From NCBI GenBank assembly GCA_905235565.1, contig CAJOLR010000015.1:1-36824 (forward strand): 36,824 nt of DNA, in the 5' to 3' direction. The notes under the pieces are model-generated. The model was not told where the DNA came from. It worked only from the letters and a program-made list of their open reading frames with translations, and searched no databases. Of this stretch, positions 26,651 through 35,408 are shown in pieces; the stretch's first letter is position 1; each line of letters opens with the position of its first letter. Made by a program: the position numbers and the translations under genes. This stretch comes from an uncultured Bacteroidaceae bacterium (GTDB lineage: Bacteria; Bacteroidota; Bacteroidia; Bacteroidales; Bacteroidaceae).

Positions 26651-26680
26651 AAAAAAGATTGCCACGCACCGCATGGCAAT
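26651..26680 (-). terminator. Terminator of the pncA-pncB operon
   Basis: On the minus strand ATTGCCA and TGGCAAT pair around a 9-nt GC-rich loop and are followed by CTTTTTTAT: a standard intrinsic terminator 33 nt after the pncB stop. A second, longer hairpin (26698-26736) immediately upstream includes the last pncB codons. Confidence 0.85.
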
Positions 26681-26712
26681 TCTCTATTCTCAATTATAAA
26701 GTGATATTGGGC

Positions 26713-27909
26713 TTAAATCAAGCCCAATATCACTTTGTATGAGTGTACCTCATCGGGATCGCCCAGCTCCTTGCCCGGAGTGTCGGACAGCTTGACGCAG
26801 CGGTAGACGTGCTGGCGGGGGTTGACCTGGAAGGTCTTGAGCTTCATTACGATGTTGAGCGGATCTACGGTGCCGACATCGTTGGTCAGGTTGGTGCCGA
26901 TGCCGAATGATACCTTTATCCTACCCTCAAAGTACTTCTGGATGGCCAGGGCACGGTCAAAATCAAGAGCGTCGCTGAACACTATTGACTTTGTCATGGG
27001 GTCTATGTGGTATGACTCGTATTTGGCTATGATCTTGTCGCCGAACTCAAACGGATCGCCGCTGTCATGACGGACGCCGTCATAGAGTTTGGCCATATCG
27101 AGCGAAAAGTTACGCAGGAACACGCGTGTTGTGAAGCAGTCAGGCAGCATTGTACCCATGTTGCCGCCAAATATCCGGGCCCAGTTGCACATAACGTAGT
27201 AGTTTGCCTCCTTGGGGCCCATGAAAGCGGCCGTAGCCATCATAAGTTCGTGAGCCATGGTGCCTATCGGCTTAAGGTCCGGACGGATTGACTGGTATTT
27301 CATTGCGAAATATACGGTCGATGAGCCGATGAAATACTTGGCATGGCGTGTCAGGTAATCTGTTACATGATCCTCAACCTCACGTGAGTAGCGGCGGCGC
27401 ATACCGAAGTTTGCAAATCTGAGCTTGTTCTCATTCGATATGGCGACCTTCTTTTCCAGGTGGCTGTCTATGTATGCCCAGTCCGGCTCGGTTTTCTCAT
27501 ATATCTTGTAATATACCTCCGATACCGTACTCAGAATGGGGATTTCATACAGCGTGACCTTGTAGATAAGGTCTTTTGCCTCAATGTGCAGGTGACCATC
27601 CTCATCAAGTGACAGGTCGATTATATCGGCATTGAACCTGAAGCCTTTGAGCCACTCAAAATAGCACTGAGGTATGAAATAAATATTGGAGAGGCACCAT
27701 TTGAACTCCTCGTCGGTAAGGGCCAGAGTCTCCAGTTTCTTGAACTCCTTGCGCAAAAGGTCCACAAACTCTGGCGTGAACTTCATGCCGTTGCGGTCAT
27801 TGAAACTGAATGTGCCTATACCCTCGGGGGTGGTCCGTTGGTAATAGTATGACATGGAGAATTTGTAGAGGTCATTCTCCAGCACACTTCTTACAATAGT
27901 GCTCTCCAT
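26713..27909 (-). CDS. pncB: Nicotinate phosphoribosyltransferase
   Basis: PncB makes nicotinate mononucleotide from nicotinate and PRPP, the second step of NAD salvage from nicotinamide. The 398-residue protein has the type I features VLENDLYKFSMSYYY, GTFSFNDRNG, RFANFGMRRRYSREVEDHV, TVYFAMKYQ, PIGTMAHE (the conserved His region), and GVRHDSGDPFEFGDK with FSDALDFDRA near the phosphate site. It follows the nicotinamidase gene by 7 nt, which supplies its substrate. The last codons and stop lie in a 17-bp perfect hairpin. Confidence 0.96.
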   Translation of the reverse strand: MESTIVRSVLENDLYKFSMSYYYQRTTPEGIGTFSFNDRNGMKFTPEFVDLLRKEFKKLETLALTDEEFKWCLSNIYFIPQCYFEWLKGFRFNADIIDLSLDEDGHLHIEAKDLIYKVTLYEIPILSTVSEVYYKIYEKTEPDWAYIDSHLEKKVAISNENKLRFANFGMRRRYSREVEDHVTDYLTRHAKYFIGSSTVYFAMKYQSIRPDLKPIGTMAHELMMATAAFMGPKEANYYVMCNWARIFGGNMGTMLPDCFTTRVFLRNFSLDMAKLYDGVRHDSGDPFEFGDKIIAKYESYHIDPMTKSIVFSDALDFDRALAIQKYFEGRIKVSFGIGTNLTNDVGTVDPLNIVMKLKTFQVNPRQHVYRCVKLSDTPGKELGDPDEVHSYKVILGLI

Positions 27910-27916
27910 AAAATAC

Positions 27917-28555
27917 TTATTTATAAATCTTTATATTATTCTCATTCATGTAGGTGACAAGGGGCTCATTGCTCTCGATGGATGCTACACCCTCCAGATA
28001 GACAGAGAGTTCGAAACCTACCTCCTTGCTCAGACGAACAAGATTCTTGAGGGTTTCCAGAACGCAGTATTCGGCAGCGATACCGCATACTACAACCTTA
28101 TCACCTTTTACAAATAGATCCTGATTGTTTCCCTTAGTATTCTCAAACTGGCCGTACTCCTCCTTGTCCTGGGCCATACCCTTGGGCAAGAACTCAACGT
28201 TATCAATATTAAGGTTGTCCAGAATGCCGTCAGGCAGAGCAGCGCCTACGGTATAACGTACACAGTGCTGCGGCCAGATACCTCCGTTGGCCTTGAATGA
28301 ACAGTGGTTCCAGGGGTGCCAGTCAAGAGTGAAATATACTCTGTCAAATGCTGTAAGCTTACTCTTGATGGGATCCACAACGCGGGTACCATCGGTAGCG
28401 GGAAGGTTTCCGTCAATGAAATCCTTCTGGAGGTCAACCACTACCATAATGTTTGCGGGTTCACGGTCTGTCATAACTGTCTGTTTCTTGTTTTCTGTGC
28501 ATGCCACCATTGCCATAATCATGGCTGCAGCGGCAATAAAATGTGATATTTTCAT
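27917..28555 (-). CDS. pncA: Nicotinamidase with lipoprotein-type signal
   Basis: The isochorismatase-fold core shows the triad Asp in VVVDLQKDF, Lys in FLPKGM and Cys in GIAAEYCVLET, and metal ligands in DWHPWNHCSF. It hydrolyses nicotinamide to nicotinate, and pncB follows directly. Unusually, the 212-residue frame begins MKISHFIAAAAMIMAMVAC, a lipoprotein signal with the lipobox MVAC (Cys19), so the enzyme would be outside the cytoplasm. A second in-frame Met (residue 28, 28474, MTDREPANIMVV) would yield a cytoplasmic enzyme of normal length. Which start is used decides where nicotinamide is deamidated. The function call is firm; the location is inferred. Confidence 0.88.
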   Translation of the reverse strand: MKISHFIAAAAMIMAMVACTENKKQTVMTDREPANIMVVVDLQKDFIDGNLPATDGTRVVDPIKSKLTAFDRVYFTLDWHPWNHCSFKANGGIWPQHCVRYTVGAALPDGILDNLNIDNVEFLPKGMAQDKEEYGQFENTKGNNQDLFVKGDKVVVCGIAAEYCVLETLKNLVRLSKEVGFELSVYLEGVASIESNEPLVTYMNENNIKIYK

Positions 28556-28581
28556 TTCAGTAACTAATGGATTTGATATTG

Positions 28582-28618
28582 CAAAGGTAGTGTAAATCGC
28601 GTAAAGATGTTACTTTTG
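28582..28618. promoter_or_regulatory. Face-to-face -7 boxes between pncA and the M3 peptidase gene
   Basis: The minus strand has TACCTTTG (28582-28589) upstream of pncA, and the plus strand has TACTTTTG (28611-28618) upstream of the peptidase gene; both fit TAnnTTTG. Neither has a good -33 element at 19-20 nt, so these are candidates only. Confidence 0.4.
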
Positions 28619-28636
28619 CATGCAAAAGGTACTATT

Positions 28637-30733
28637 ATGAATAAAACAAAAATTGCTATAGCCATTACAGCCGTGTTATGTATGTCGTGCAGTGAAAACA
28701 GAACAAATCCGTTCTTTGAGGAGAGTAAGTTGCCTTATGGCGCTGTAGAGTTTGACAAGATTCAGCCAAGTGACTATCTGCCCGCCTTTGAGGAGGGTTT
28801 CCGTCAGTTCAAGGCCGATATAGATGCTGTGGCAGCCTGCCCTGACGCTCCCACGTTTAAGAACACCATCGAGGCCCTGGAGTCAGGCGGTGACCTGCTC
28901 ACAAGGGTCAGCAGCGTATTCTTTAACCTGATGGAGACCGATGCCGATGACCTGATGAAGGAGACCGAGGAGAAGGTTATCCCCATGCAGACCGAGGCTG
29001 ACTCATATCTTTATATGAATGATGTCATTTTCAAAAGGATCAAGCAGTTATATGATAATAAAGACAACAGCGGACTGACTACAGAGCAGGTTAAGGTATT
29101 GGAAAAATACTACCGCCGTTTTGTAAATGGTGGTGCCCTGCTGGATGCCACGGCAAAAGCCCGTTTCGTTGAGATCCAGAACCGCCTGGGTGAACTCCGC
29201 GTCAAGTTTGCCAACAACAATCTGGACGAGGCCAACAGTTATGTACTGAATGTGACCGACATCAAACGTCTGGCAGGTCTGCCTCAGGACCAACTGGAGG
29301 CTGCCGCCGCAAGCGCCAGGGATAAAGGTCTGGAAGGATGGGCATTCAACATTCAGAAACCCTGCTGGATACCGTTCCTGCAGTACTGCCAGGACCGTAG
29401 CCTGCGCGAGCAGATGTACAAGGCTTACTACAGCCGCGGCAACAACAATAACCAGTTTGACAACAAGGCTATTGTAAAGGAGATGCTTACCCTGCGCCTT
29501 GAGATGGCCAAAATGCTTGGTTATGAGACGTTTGCAGATTATAAACTGGTGGACCGCATGGCCAAGACCCCGCAAGCCGCATACGACCTGCTCATGGAAA
29601 TATGGCAATATGCTGTTCCGCAGGCCAGGCTCGAGCGTGACGAGATGCAGAAGATCATTGATGCCGAAGGCGGCAAGTTCAAGCTGGAGGCATGGGACTG
29701 GTGGTATTACGCCGAGAAACTTCGCAAGCAGAAATATGACCTGGATGAGTCACAGCTGATGCCCTACTTCAGCCTGGACAACGTACGCAAAGGCTCATTC
29801 ATGGTTGCCGAGACCCTCTTTGGCATCAAGTTCAAGAAGGTTGAGAACCTGCCCGTCTATAATCCCACAGTTGAGACCTGGGAGTGCCTGGATGCTGACG
29901 GCAGCCATCTGGCATACTTCTACACCGACTGCTTTGTACGCCCCACCAAGCGTCAGGGTGCATGGATGACCAACTTTACCGATGAGTACAAATACGGCAG
30001 CCGCAGCCAGCGCCCCACCATAGTGAACGTATGCAACTTTTCACTGCCTACCGACACCCTGCCCTGCCTGCTTTCCATAGACGATGCACGCACCGTATTC
30101 CACGAGTTCGGACACGCTCTGCATGGAATGTTGACACAGTGTCATTATCCTGCCGTCAGCGGTACAGCCACACCTAATGACTTCGTGGAGATGTGCTCAC
30201 AGATAATGGAACATTGGGCCATAGATCCCTCAATATTAAAGCAGTACGCATTCCACTACAAGACCGGAGAGCCTATCCCCGACGCTCTGATTGAGAAGAT
30301 GCAGAATGCCGGACACTTCAATACCGGATTTGAGACCGTAGAGCTGGTAGGAGCCGCCCTGCTGGATATGGAGTACCATATGCTCAAGGACTACTCCGGT
30401 TTTGATGACCAGAAGTTTGAGGATGAGATATCGGCCAAACTTGGAATGATACCCGAGATTGAGTACCGTTACCGCGGCACATTCTTCAACCACATATTCA
30501 ATAATGACTATTGCGCAGGCTACTACAGCTATCTCTGGGCCGAGGTCCTGGACTGCGATGCTTTCCAGTGCTTCCAGGAGGAGGGCCTCCTGAACAAGGA
30601 GACAGGCAGGCGCTATCGCCAGAACATACTTGAGAAAGGCGGAAGCGATGACCTGATGGAGCTCTACCGCCGTTTCCGCGGCAGCGACCCCAAGACCGAG
30701 GCAATGTTACGTAACCGTGGACTGATTAAATAA
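28637..30733 (+). CDS. M3 family peptidyl-dipeptidase, lipoprotein (Dcp-like)
   Basis: Starting at MNKTKIAIAITAVLCMSC (28637) gives 698 residues with a lipoprotein signal (Cys18); the frame opens 10 codons earlier over the -7 box, which argues against that start. The thimet-oligopeptidase fold is all helical with the zinc motif HEFGHALHG and the downstream Glu ligand in TPNDFVEMCSQIMEHW. The C-terminal region YDD/YAGYYSYLWAEVLDCDAF carries the conserved tyrosines of substrate binding. Dcp enzymes remove dipeptides from peptide C-termini; lipidation suggests action in the periplasm on imported peptides. The gene is followed closely by a DMT transporter gene (12 nt). Confidence 0.93.
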   Translation: MNKTKIAIAITAVLCMSCSENRTNPFFEESKLPYGAVEFDKIQPSDYLPAFEEGFRQFKADIDAVAACPDAPTFKNTIEALESGGDLLTRVSSVFFNLMETDADDLMKETEEKVIPMQTEADSYLYMNDVIFKRIKQLYDNKDNSGLTTEQVKVLEKYYRRFVNGGALLDATAKARFVEIQNRLGELRVKFANNNLDEANSYVLNVTDIKRLAGLPQDQLEAAAASARDKGLEGWAFNIQKPCWIPFLQYCQDRSLREQMYKAYYSRGNNNNQFDNKAIVKEMLTLRLEMAKMLGYETFADYKLVDRMAKTPQAAYDLLMEIWQYAVPQARLERDEMQKIIDAEGGKFKLEAWDWWYYAEKLRKQKYDLDESQLMPYFSLDNVRKGSFMVAETLFGIKFKKVENLPVYNPTVETWECLDADGSHLAYFYTDCFVRPTKRQGAWMTNFTDEYKYGSRSQRPTIVNVCNFSLPTDTLPCLLSIDDARTVFHEFGHALHGMLTQCHYPAVSGTATPNDFVEMCSQIMEHWAIDPSILKQYAFHYKTGEPIPDALIEKMQNAGHFNTGFETVELVGAALLDMEYHMLKDYSGFDDQKFEDEISAKLGMIPEIEYRYRGTFFNHIFNNDYCAGYYSYLWAEVLDCDAFQCFQEEGLLNKETGRRYRQNILEKGGSDDLMELYRRFRGSDPKTEAMLRNRGLIK

Positions 30734-30745
30734 AAGACTATAAAC

Positions 30746-31660
30746 ATGACATTTACAGGTATTCTGTTCCTCATCATTGCGACCATTCTGACCGCAATGT
30801 TCTCTATTGTATTCAAGATATTTCACCGTAAGGATATCGATGCCGACCAGGCCATTTTCTTCAATTACCTGACCGCTTTTATTCTGGGAGTTCTGTTCTC
30901 GCTGAACGGTGAAGCAGTTGTAAACCCGTTGAAAGCCGACTGGCTGGTTGACGTAATCATACTGGGATTCATCTTCATGGCCGGAATGGTGATGCTGTCG
31001 GCCTCCACACGACGTGTAGGCGTGGCAATATCGACTGTATGCAGCCGGGCATCGATGGTAATCCCCATCATAGTCTCATATCTGCTGATTGACGGCAGCG
31101 CCAGGCCCAAATGGCTGCTTATCTGTCTTGTGCTGGTGGCCATGACCCTTACCATCTGGACCGATAAGCCCGAAGGCGGTCACAAATACACTCTGCCGGA
31201 CATTCTGGCCCCAGTTACCGTGTTCCTTATGTTCGGCGCCAGCAACGCCTATCTTAAAGTCCTGCAGCACCGCGTAACCGTAAATGATACCGCTGCCGGC
31301 CTTTCAGAGCAGGTAATCAACAGCGAGATATCGCTTGTGACTGCATCGGTCTTCTTTGTGGCGATGCTCATGTGCATATACTCGTTCTTAAAGAAGGGAC
31401 AGGACGGCAAGCGCTCTCCCCTGCTCCTCAAGAATGTCATCGGAGGCGTGGTACTGGGTTTTGTGAACTATTTCTGCACCTACACCCTGATGCTCTCAAT
31501 GAAGACCATAGACTCATCCTTCCTGTTCCCGGTGCACAATATCGGAATCGTAGCCATCGGAGCAATTGTAGGCTGGCTGGCCTTCAACGAAAAACTGAGA
31601 CCGCACCAGATACTGGGTATAGTACTTGCCGCGGTCTCAATAGCCCTACTCTGTATTTAA
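30746..31660 (+). CDS. EamA/DMT-family membrane transporter
   Basis: The 304-residue protein has about ten hydrophobic segments arranged in two repeats (FTGILFLIIATILTAMFSIVF through LICLVLVAMTLTIW, then LAPVTVFLMFGA through ILGIVLAAVSIALLCI), as in drug/metabolite exporters of the EamA type. The end of each half has the typical VSYLLIDG / VGWLAFNEKL pattern. The substrate cannot be read from sequence. It probably shares the transcript of the M3 peptidase. It converges on the riboswitch-controlled TonB receptor (4-nt overlap); since some riboflavin transporters (RibN) belong to this family, a link to flavin is possible but not shown. Confidence 0.85.
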   Translation: MTFTGILFLIIATILTAMFSIVFKIFHRKDIDADQAIFFNYLTAFILGVLFSLNGEAVVNPLKADWLVDVIILGFIFMAGMVMLSASTRRVGVAISTVCSRASMVIPIIVSYLLIDGSARPKWLLICLVLVAMTLTIWTDKPEGGHKYTLPDILAPVTVFLMFGASNAYLKVLQHRVTVNDTAAGLSEQVINSEISLVTASVFFVAMLMCIYSFLKKGQDGKRSPLLLKNVIGGVVLGFVNYFCTYTLMLSMKTIDSSFLFPVHNIGIVAIGAIVGWLAFNEKLRPHQILGIVLAAVSIALLCI

Positions 31661-34600
31661 TCGAATATCAGTTTTACGCCCAGCTGGAGGTACCAGCAGT
31701 TGGAGTTGGATTTATCCATATCGAAGGTCTTGGAAACAAGGCCTTCTTTGTTTGTTGCCATTGTAAACTGCGGATAGCCATCGGCATCAGTGCCCTTATA
31801 CTCAAGCAGTCTGGCGTTGTTGCATGCAGCAGGAGTCTGCATCACTCCCCACTTGCTGTTAAGAAGGTTGCCTACGTTCATAATGTCAAGTGACAGCTGC
31901 AGAGTCTCGTTGTTGCGTTTGGAGCCTCTCAGAGCACCCACATTGAAGTTCTGGGCCAGATGCAGGTCAAAGCGGTTGAGCCACGGCATACGTGCGGCGT
32001 TTGCATCGGCATACTGGCCCTTATGGCTGCTCAGGTACTTGTCCTGGTTTACAAAATCCCAGAAAGCCTGCTGCTGAGCAGCTGCAGTAACAGTTCCGTT
32101 GTCTACAAAATGTACCTCATCCTTACTTGCCGGAATCCAAATCAGGTCATTTGTGATTCCGTCACCGTTCATATCATTTGTATACGTATAGCTGTATGTA
32201 CCAGCCGTATATCCGGTGTAGAACACTCCCACCTCGGTACTCATAAACCTGTTTTTGGAGTAACCGATGCGGTATGTAGCCATAGCCGACAGTTTATCCG
32301 GAATGACATAGGCCGATGGGCGCAGAACCAGTTCGTTGGGGCTGTTTACGTTCACATCATTGCTCCAGGCCGAATTGAGTGCTGATCCCTTCATATCCTG
32401 CACGGACATTGAAACCTGATGGATGTATGAGAGTTCAGCCCTGAGACCGTAAACAGGTTCAGCCTTAAGGGTACCGCCCAGAGACCAGCCGTAACCCTTG
32501 TCCGTATTGCTTATCACCATGGCGCCACCAGACTTGGATACTGTTGAATGAACCGGAGCTACCGTATTGTAATTCACTCTGTTATCGGCACCGGCAAAAC
32601 GTCCTGCAGCGCCATCGTGAACCTGGTTGTAGTTCTCTATATATACGGCATTGATATCCTTGTTGTATATGCCCTCAACCGATACTGCAAGCGGGAATGC
32701 CAGGTCATCGGGCTCATAGTCAATAGCCAGCGAGGTCTTGAATACCTGCGGAAGCTTGAAATCATCCTGAATTCCGGTAATCGATGCACCCTTGAGCACC
32801 GGATTGGGGTTTGCTGTCATGGGCAGACCCTGCTGGACAAGATAATTCCTCAAACCGGTTTCGGTATAGAGGAAATTGCCCTGCAGACCGGTCAGGAAGG
32901 CATCACCTTCCGTGGGGAACATCACTGTGTTCTGCAGCATACCGCTGCTGTTGGGGATAGTGGCAAAGAAAACCAGAGGAATCCGGCCAGTAAACAGACC
33001 TGCACCACCGTGAATAGTCAGAGTACGGGCATCGTCCACATCCCAGTTGAATCCTACTCTCGGTGACAACTGTACGTTTGCCCCGGGCCATTTACCGTTA
33101 TCTATCACCGGAGCTTTTGGGCCTGTAATCTGTTCTGTTGAATAGAAGTGGCTGGTCCAGTCAAGATTCTTGAATGACTCATTGGTCTGCAGTGGTTCAT
33201 AATACTGCATATGGTCCGCTCTGAGTCCATATGTAACAGTAAACCTGTCTGTTATATATGACTCAGCCTGGATGAATACTGCTGTCTGGCCGAACGATGT
33301 ACGTGATGACGGATCATCAATTCCGTCATATGTATATGTAATTCCGAATGCCGCCGGAGCAGCCTGGTTGATGAAATCCTCCAGTGAGTTGTATCGGTAG
33401 TAACCAGTTCCGTACATGCGGTAGTTGGTGGCACCCTTCTGATACTGGTAGCTCAGACCAGCCGTAATGGTGCTGTGAGCCAATGTCCAGCGGATATGGT
33501 CACTGAAACTATATGTACGCACGTAGTTTCCCGTGCCGTTTGAGAATGCCTCATAACCGGCGCTCATGAATGCGTCACCGTCCTTGCGGATATCGATATG
33601 CGGGAACCATGCCGATTCTGAACCTCTAAGATTGCTCACGTCCGATACGCTTGCCGACAGTTTATTGCTCATCTTACCGCTAAGGCGGCTGTTGAGTTCG
33701 GCCACGGCAGACCACGCATTATCATTGATACTGAAGCAGTTATTAAGGAATGCATACGAGTTCTTTGAAATGCGGTCCGATGCGGCCTTGGCGCCCACCG
33801 TGCTCTTGGCATTGGGAGTGTTCCACTGCCTGTTGCCGGTCCAGTTGTAACGAAGCATCAGGTTGTGGTTGCTGTTTATGTTCCAGTCCAGACGGGCCAG
33901 CACCTTAGTATTGGTCTGGTCACCGTTGGTCAGGTCATAACCGCCTGCATCATAACCGTAAGCCTTGAGCGCTGCTGCAAACTGATCCATATCGGCAGCG
34001 GTAACACGGCTTATCTTTGCGGCATCATCACCTGTTCCGTCTTGAGAAAGCTTGTATTCAGTAATGGGGCCAGGTGTGGTAACATACTCGGCATTAACAA
34101 AATAGAACAGCTTATCCTTAAGTATCGGACCACCTAAGGTGAATCCCACCGTAGTATGGCTGTTGCTCACCCTGTCGCCCAGATCAACGCCGTCAATACG
34201 GTTGCCGCGCATCTTCTCATTATGGAAATAGGTGTAAGCTGTACCTTTAAGCGTGTTGGTACCGGACTTGGTGATTACATTAATGCCACCGCCGGTAAAG
34301 TTGCTCTGACGCACATCGTAAGGCGCAATTGCCACCTGCATCTCCTCGACAGCATCAATAGATATAGGTGTTCCGCCGCCGGGCAGATCGGCCGAAAGAC
34401 CAAAGCTATTGTTAAGAACGGCACCATCGATGGTGAGTGTGGTACCGCGACCGTCCCTACCCGCCATAGTGTTCTCAATGCCGCTGTAGGGTGATAGACG
34501 CGTATAATCCAGCATGCTGCGGTTAACTGACGGCAGCATCGCCAAGCTCTCACGGGTAAGGTTGTAGGTCTGGCCGGTAAGGGTCTCATTAAAGTGTGTG

Positions 34601-35019
34601 CTCTCACCGTGAATGGTCACTAAAGGGATATTCATGGTCTCCTCTTTAAGAACCACATTGAAATTGTAATCCTTACCCATAGAGAGCACCACATTATCAT
34701 AAGCCACATCCTGATAACCCAGGAACGACACCGTCACCAGATATTTGCCTGGCTTCAGGCCCGACAGGGAAAAGATGCCGTACTTATTGGCAACCGCGCC
34801 GTAGAAAGCACCCGTCTCATTGTTGGTAACCACCACTGCTGCGGCCTGGAGAGGCTCACCCTCAGAGTCTTTCACTGTACCGCTGATGGATGCGGTTGTG
34901 TTCTGTGCCGATGCCCCCACACTGGCAAACAACAACACAAACAGGCACGCAAACCTTAAGAGTCTGAATGACAAACTGCCGGCCATAGCCGAAAAACTGA
35001 ACTCGGATGTCTTGTTCAT
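31657..35019 (-). CDS. Oar-like TonB-dependent receptor under an FMN riboswitch
   Basis: Starting at MNKTSEFSF (35019) gives about 1120 residues with a signal peptide ending GASAQ. A longer frame opens at 35097, but its first codons lie inside the 3' end of the riboswitch aptamer; 35082 is a third option. After the signal come a carboxypeptidase-regulatory-like domain (ISGTVKDSEGEPLQAAAVVV to LKEE), a plug domain (LPSVNRSMLDYTRLSP, GRGTTLTIDGAVLNN, EEMQVAIAPYDVRQSNFTGGGINVITKSGTN) and a beta-barrel ending LQLGVKLIFD. The plug wording resembles Oar-type receptors. TonB-dependent receptors move scarce ligands across the outer membrane; the FMN riboswitch suggests a flavin or related compound. 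No SusD partner follows. Confidence 0.92.
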   Translation of the reverse strand: MNKTSEFSFSAMAGSLSFRLLRFACLFVLLFASVGASAQNTTASISGTVKDSEGEPLQAAAVVVTNNETGAFYGAVANKYGIFSLSGLKPGKYLVTVSFLGYQDVAYDNVVLSMGKDYNFNVVLKEETMNIPLVTIHGESTHFNETLTGQTYNLTRESLAMLPSVNRSMLDYTRLSPYSGIENTMAGRDGRGTTLTIDGAVLNNSFGLSADLPGGGTPISIDAVEEMQVAIAPYDVRQSNFTGGGINVITKSGTNTLKGTAYTYFHNEKMRGNRIDGVDLGDRVSNSHTTVGFTLGGPILKDKLFYFVNAEYVTTPGPITEYKLSQDGTGDDAAKISRVTAADMDQFAAALKAYGYDAGGYDLTNGDQTNTKVLARLDWNINSNHNLMLRYNWTGNRQWNTPNAKSTVGAKAASDRISKNSYAFLNNCFSINDNAWSAVAELNSRLSGKMSNKLSASVSDVSNLRGSESAWFPHIDIRKDGDAFMSAGYEAFSNGTGNYVRTYSFSDHIRWTLAHSTITAGLSYQYQKGATNYRMYGTGYYRYNSLEDFINQAAPAAFGITYTYDGIDDPSSRTSFGQTAVFIQAESYITDRFTVTYGLRADHMQYYEPLQTNESFKNLDWTSHFYSTEQITGPKAPVIDNGKWPGANVQLSPRVGFNWDVDDARTLTIHGGAGLFTGRIPLVFFATIPNSSGMLQNTVMFPTEGDAFLTGLQGNFLYTETGLRNYLVQQGLPMTANPNPVLKGASITGIQDDFKLPQVFKTSLAIDYEPDDLAFPLAVSVEGIYNKDINAVYIENYNQVHDGAAGRFAGADNRVNYNTVAPVHSTVSKSGGAMVISNTDKGYGWSLGGTLKAEPVYGLRAELSYIHQVSMSVQDMKGSALNSAWSNDVNVNSPNELVLRPSAYVIPDKLSAMATYRIGYSKNRFMSTEVGVFYTGYTAGTYSYTYTNDMNGDGITNDLIWIPASKDEVHFVDNGTVTAAAQQQAFWDFVNQDKYLSSHKGQYADANAARMPWLNRFDLHLAQNFNVGALRGSKRNNETLQLSLDIMNVGNLLNSKWGVMQTPAACNNARLLEYKGTDADGYPQFTMATNKEGLVSKTFDMDKSNSNCWYLQLGVKLIFD

Positions 35020-35041
35020 GCCCTTGGCACAAACAAGTTTT

Positions 35042-35202
35042 GCAGGCGCGATAACGCCTGACAGGACTGTTTTAATACTCATAAATTCTTCTTCCATCCA
35101 GACTATACTGTCGGTACCGTAATCGCAACGGTTCGGCCTTTCGGCTCGCGGACTCTACCGCCGGTCGGGGAATCACACCCCACCCTGAAGTTTTACGCCT
35201 GC
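35042..35202 (-). promoter_or_regulatory. Possible expression platform of the FMN riboswitch
   Basis: Downstream of the aptamer CAGGCG (35055-35060) and CGCCTG (35043-35048) can form a GC-rich hairpin (minus strand). The same CGCCTGC segment (35042-35048) can instead pair with GCAGGCG (35196-35202) just upstream of the aptamer. These pairings exclude each other. No T-run follows, so control of translation of the ATG at 35019 is more likely than termination. This is a fold proposal only. Confidence 0.35.
35086..35190 (-). ncRNA. FMN riboswitch (RFN element)
   Basis: The minus strand carries the conserved RFN core: AGGGTGGGGTGTGATTCCCC, then GACCGGCGGTAGAGTCCGCG, GAGCC...GAACC, and the 3' segment GCCGACAG-like ACCGACAGTATAGTCTGG ending ATGGAAGAAGA. 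These match the FMN aptamer in order and spacing, with short peripheral helices (total about 105 nt). It senses flavin mononucleotide and normally turns down riboflavin synthesis or uptake genes when FMN is plentiful. It lies directly upstream of the TonB-dependent receptor. A -7-like GAAATTTG with a TTG 18 nt upstream (about 35202-35230, minus strand) may be its promoter. Confidence 0.93.
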
Positions 35203-35305
35203 AAATTTCCGCTTTCTACCCCATTCCGCCAAGCATTTTCTGCTAAAAAAGGTAAAGTTTATGATAATACACAAGCCAGTTTATGGAGATAGGATCCTTT
35301 CTGTA

Positions 35306-35344
35306 AAATAAAACCGCCCTGATAGTCTCAGGACGAGTCCGGCG
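35306..35344 (-). terminator. Second terminator-like hairpin downstream of aspS
   Basis: On the minus strand CGCC...CTGA-gacta-TCAG-GGCG pairs with a 9-nt bulge and is followed by GTTTTATTTT. It could be a backup terminator protecting the riboswitch transcript from aspS read-through. Confidence 0.45.
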
Positions 35345-35374
35345 TTCAAGAACCTGCGTTATACCCCGCGGCAT

Positions 35375-35408
35375 AAAAAATGGCCCGGAAAACTACCGAG
35401 CCATTTTT
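35375..35408 (-). terminator. Terminator of aspS
   Basis: On the minus strand AAAAATGGCTCGG and CCGGGCCATTTTTT pair with one mismatch around a 7-9-nt loop and end in a T-run: a standard intrinsic terminator about 20 nt after the aspS stop. Confidence 0.85.

Noticed and set aside
30746-31660. Calling the DMT transporter a riboflavin transporter (RibN)
   Set aside because: It is on the opposite strand from the FMN riboswitch and the family is too broad; the association is only convergent adjacency.
35020-35097. Longer N-terminus of the TonB-dependent receptor (start at 35097)
   Set aside because: The first codons lie in the FMN aptamer 3' strand and would place 26 non-signal residues before a normal signal peptide.
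35306-35350. Hammerhead-like CTGATAG...GAGTC sequence downstream of aspS
   Set aside because: The required GAAA core and three-stem arrangement are absent on both strands; it reads better as a terminator.
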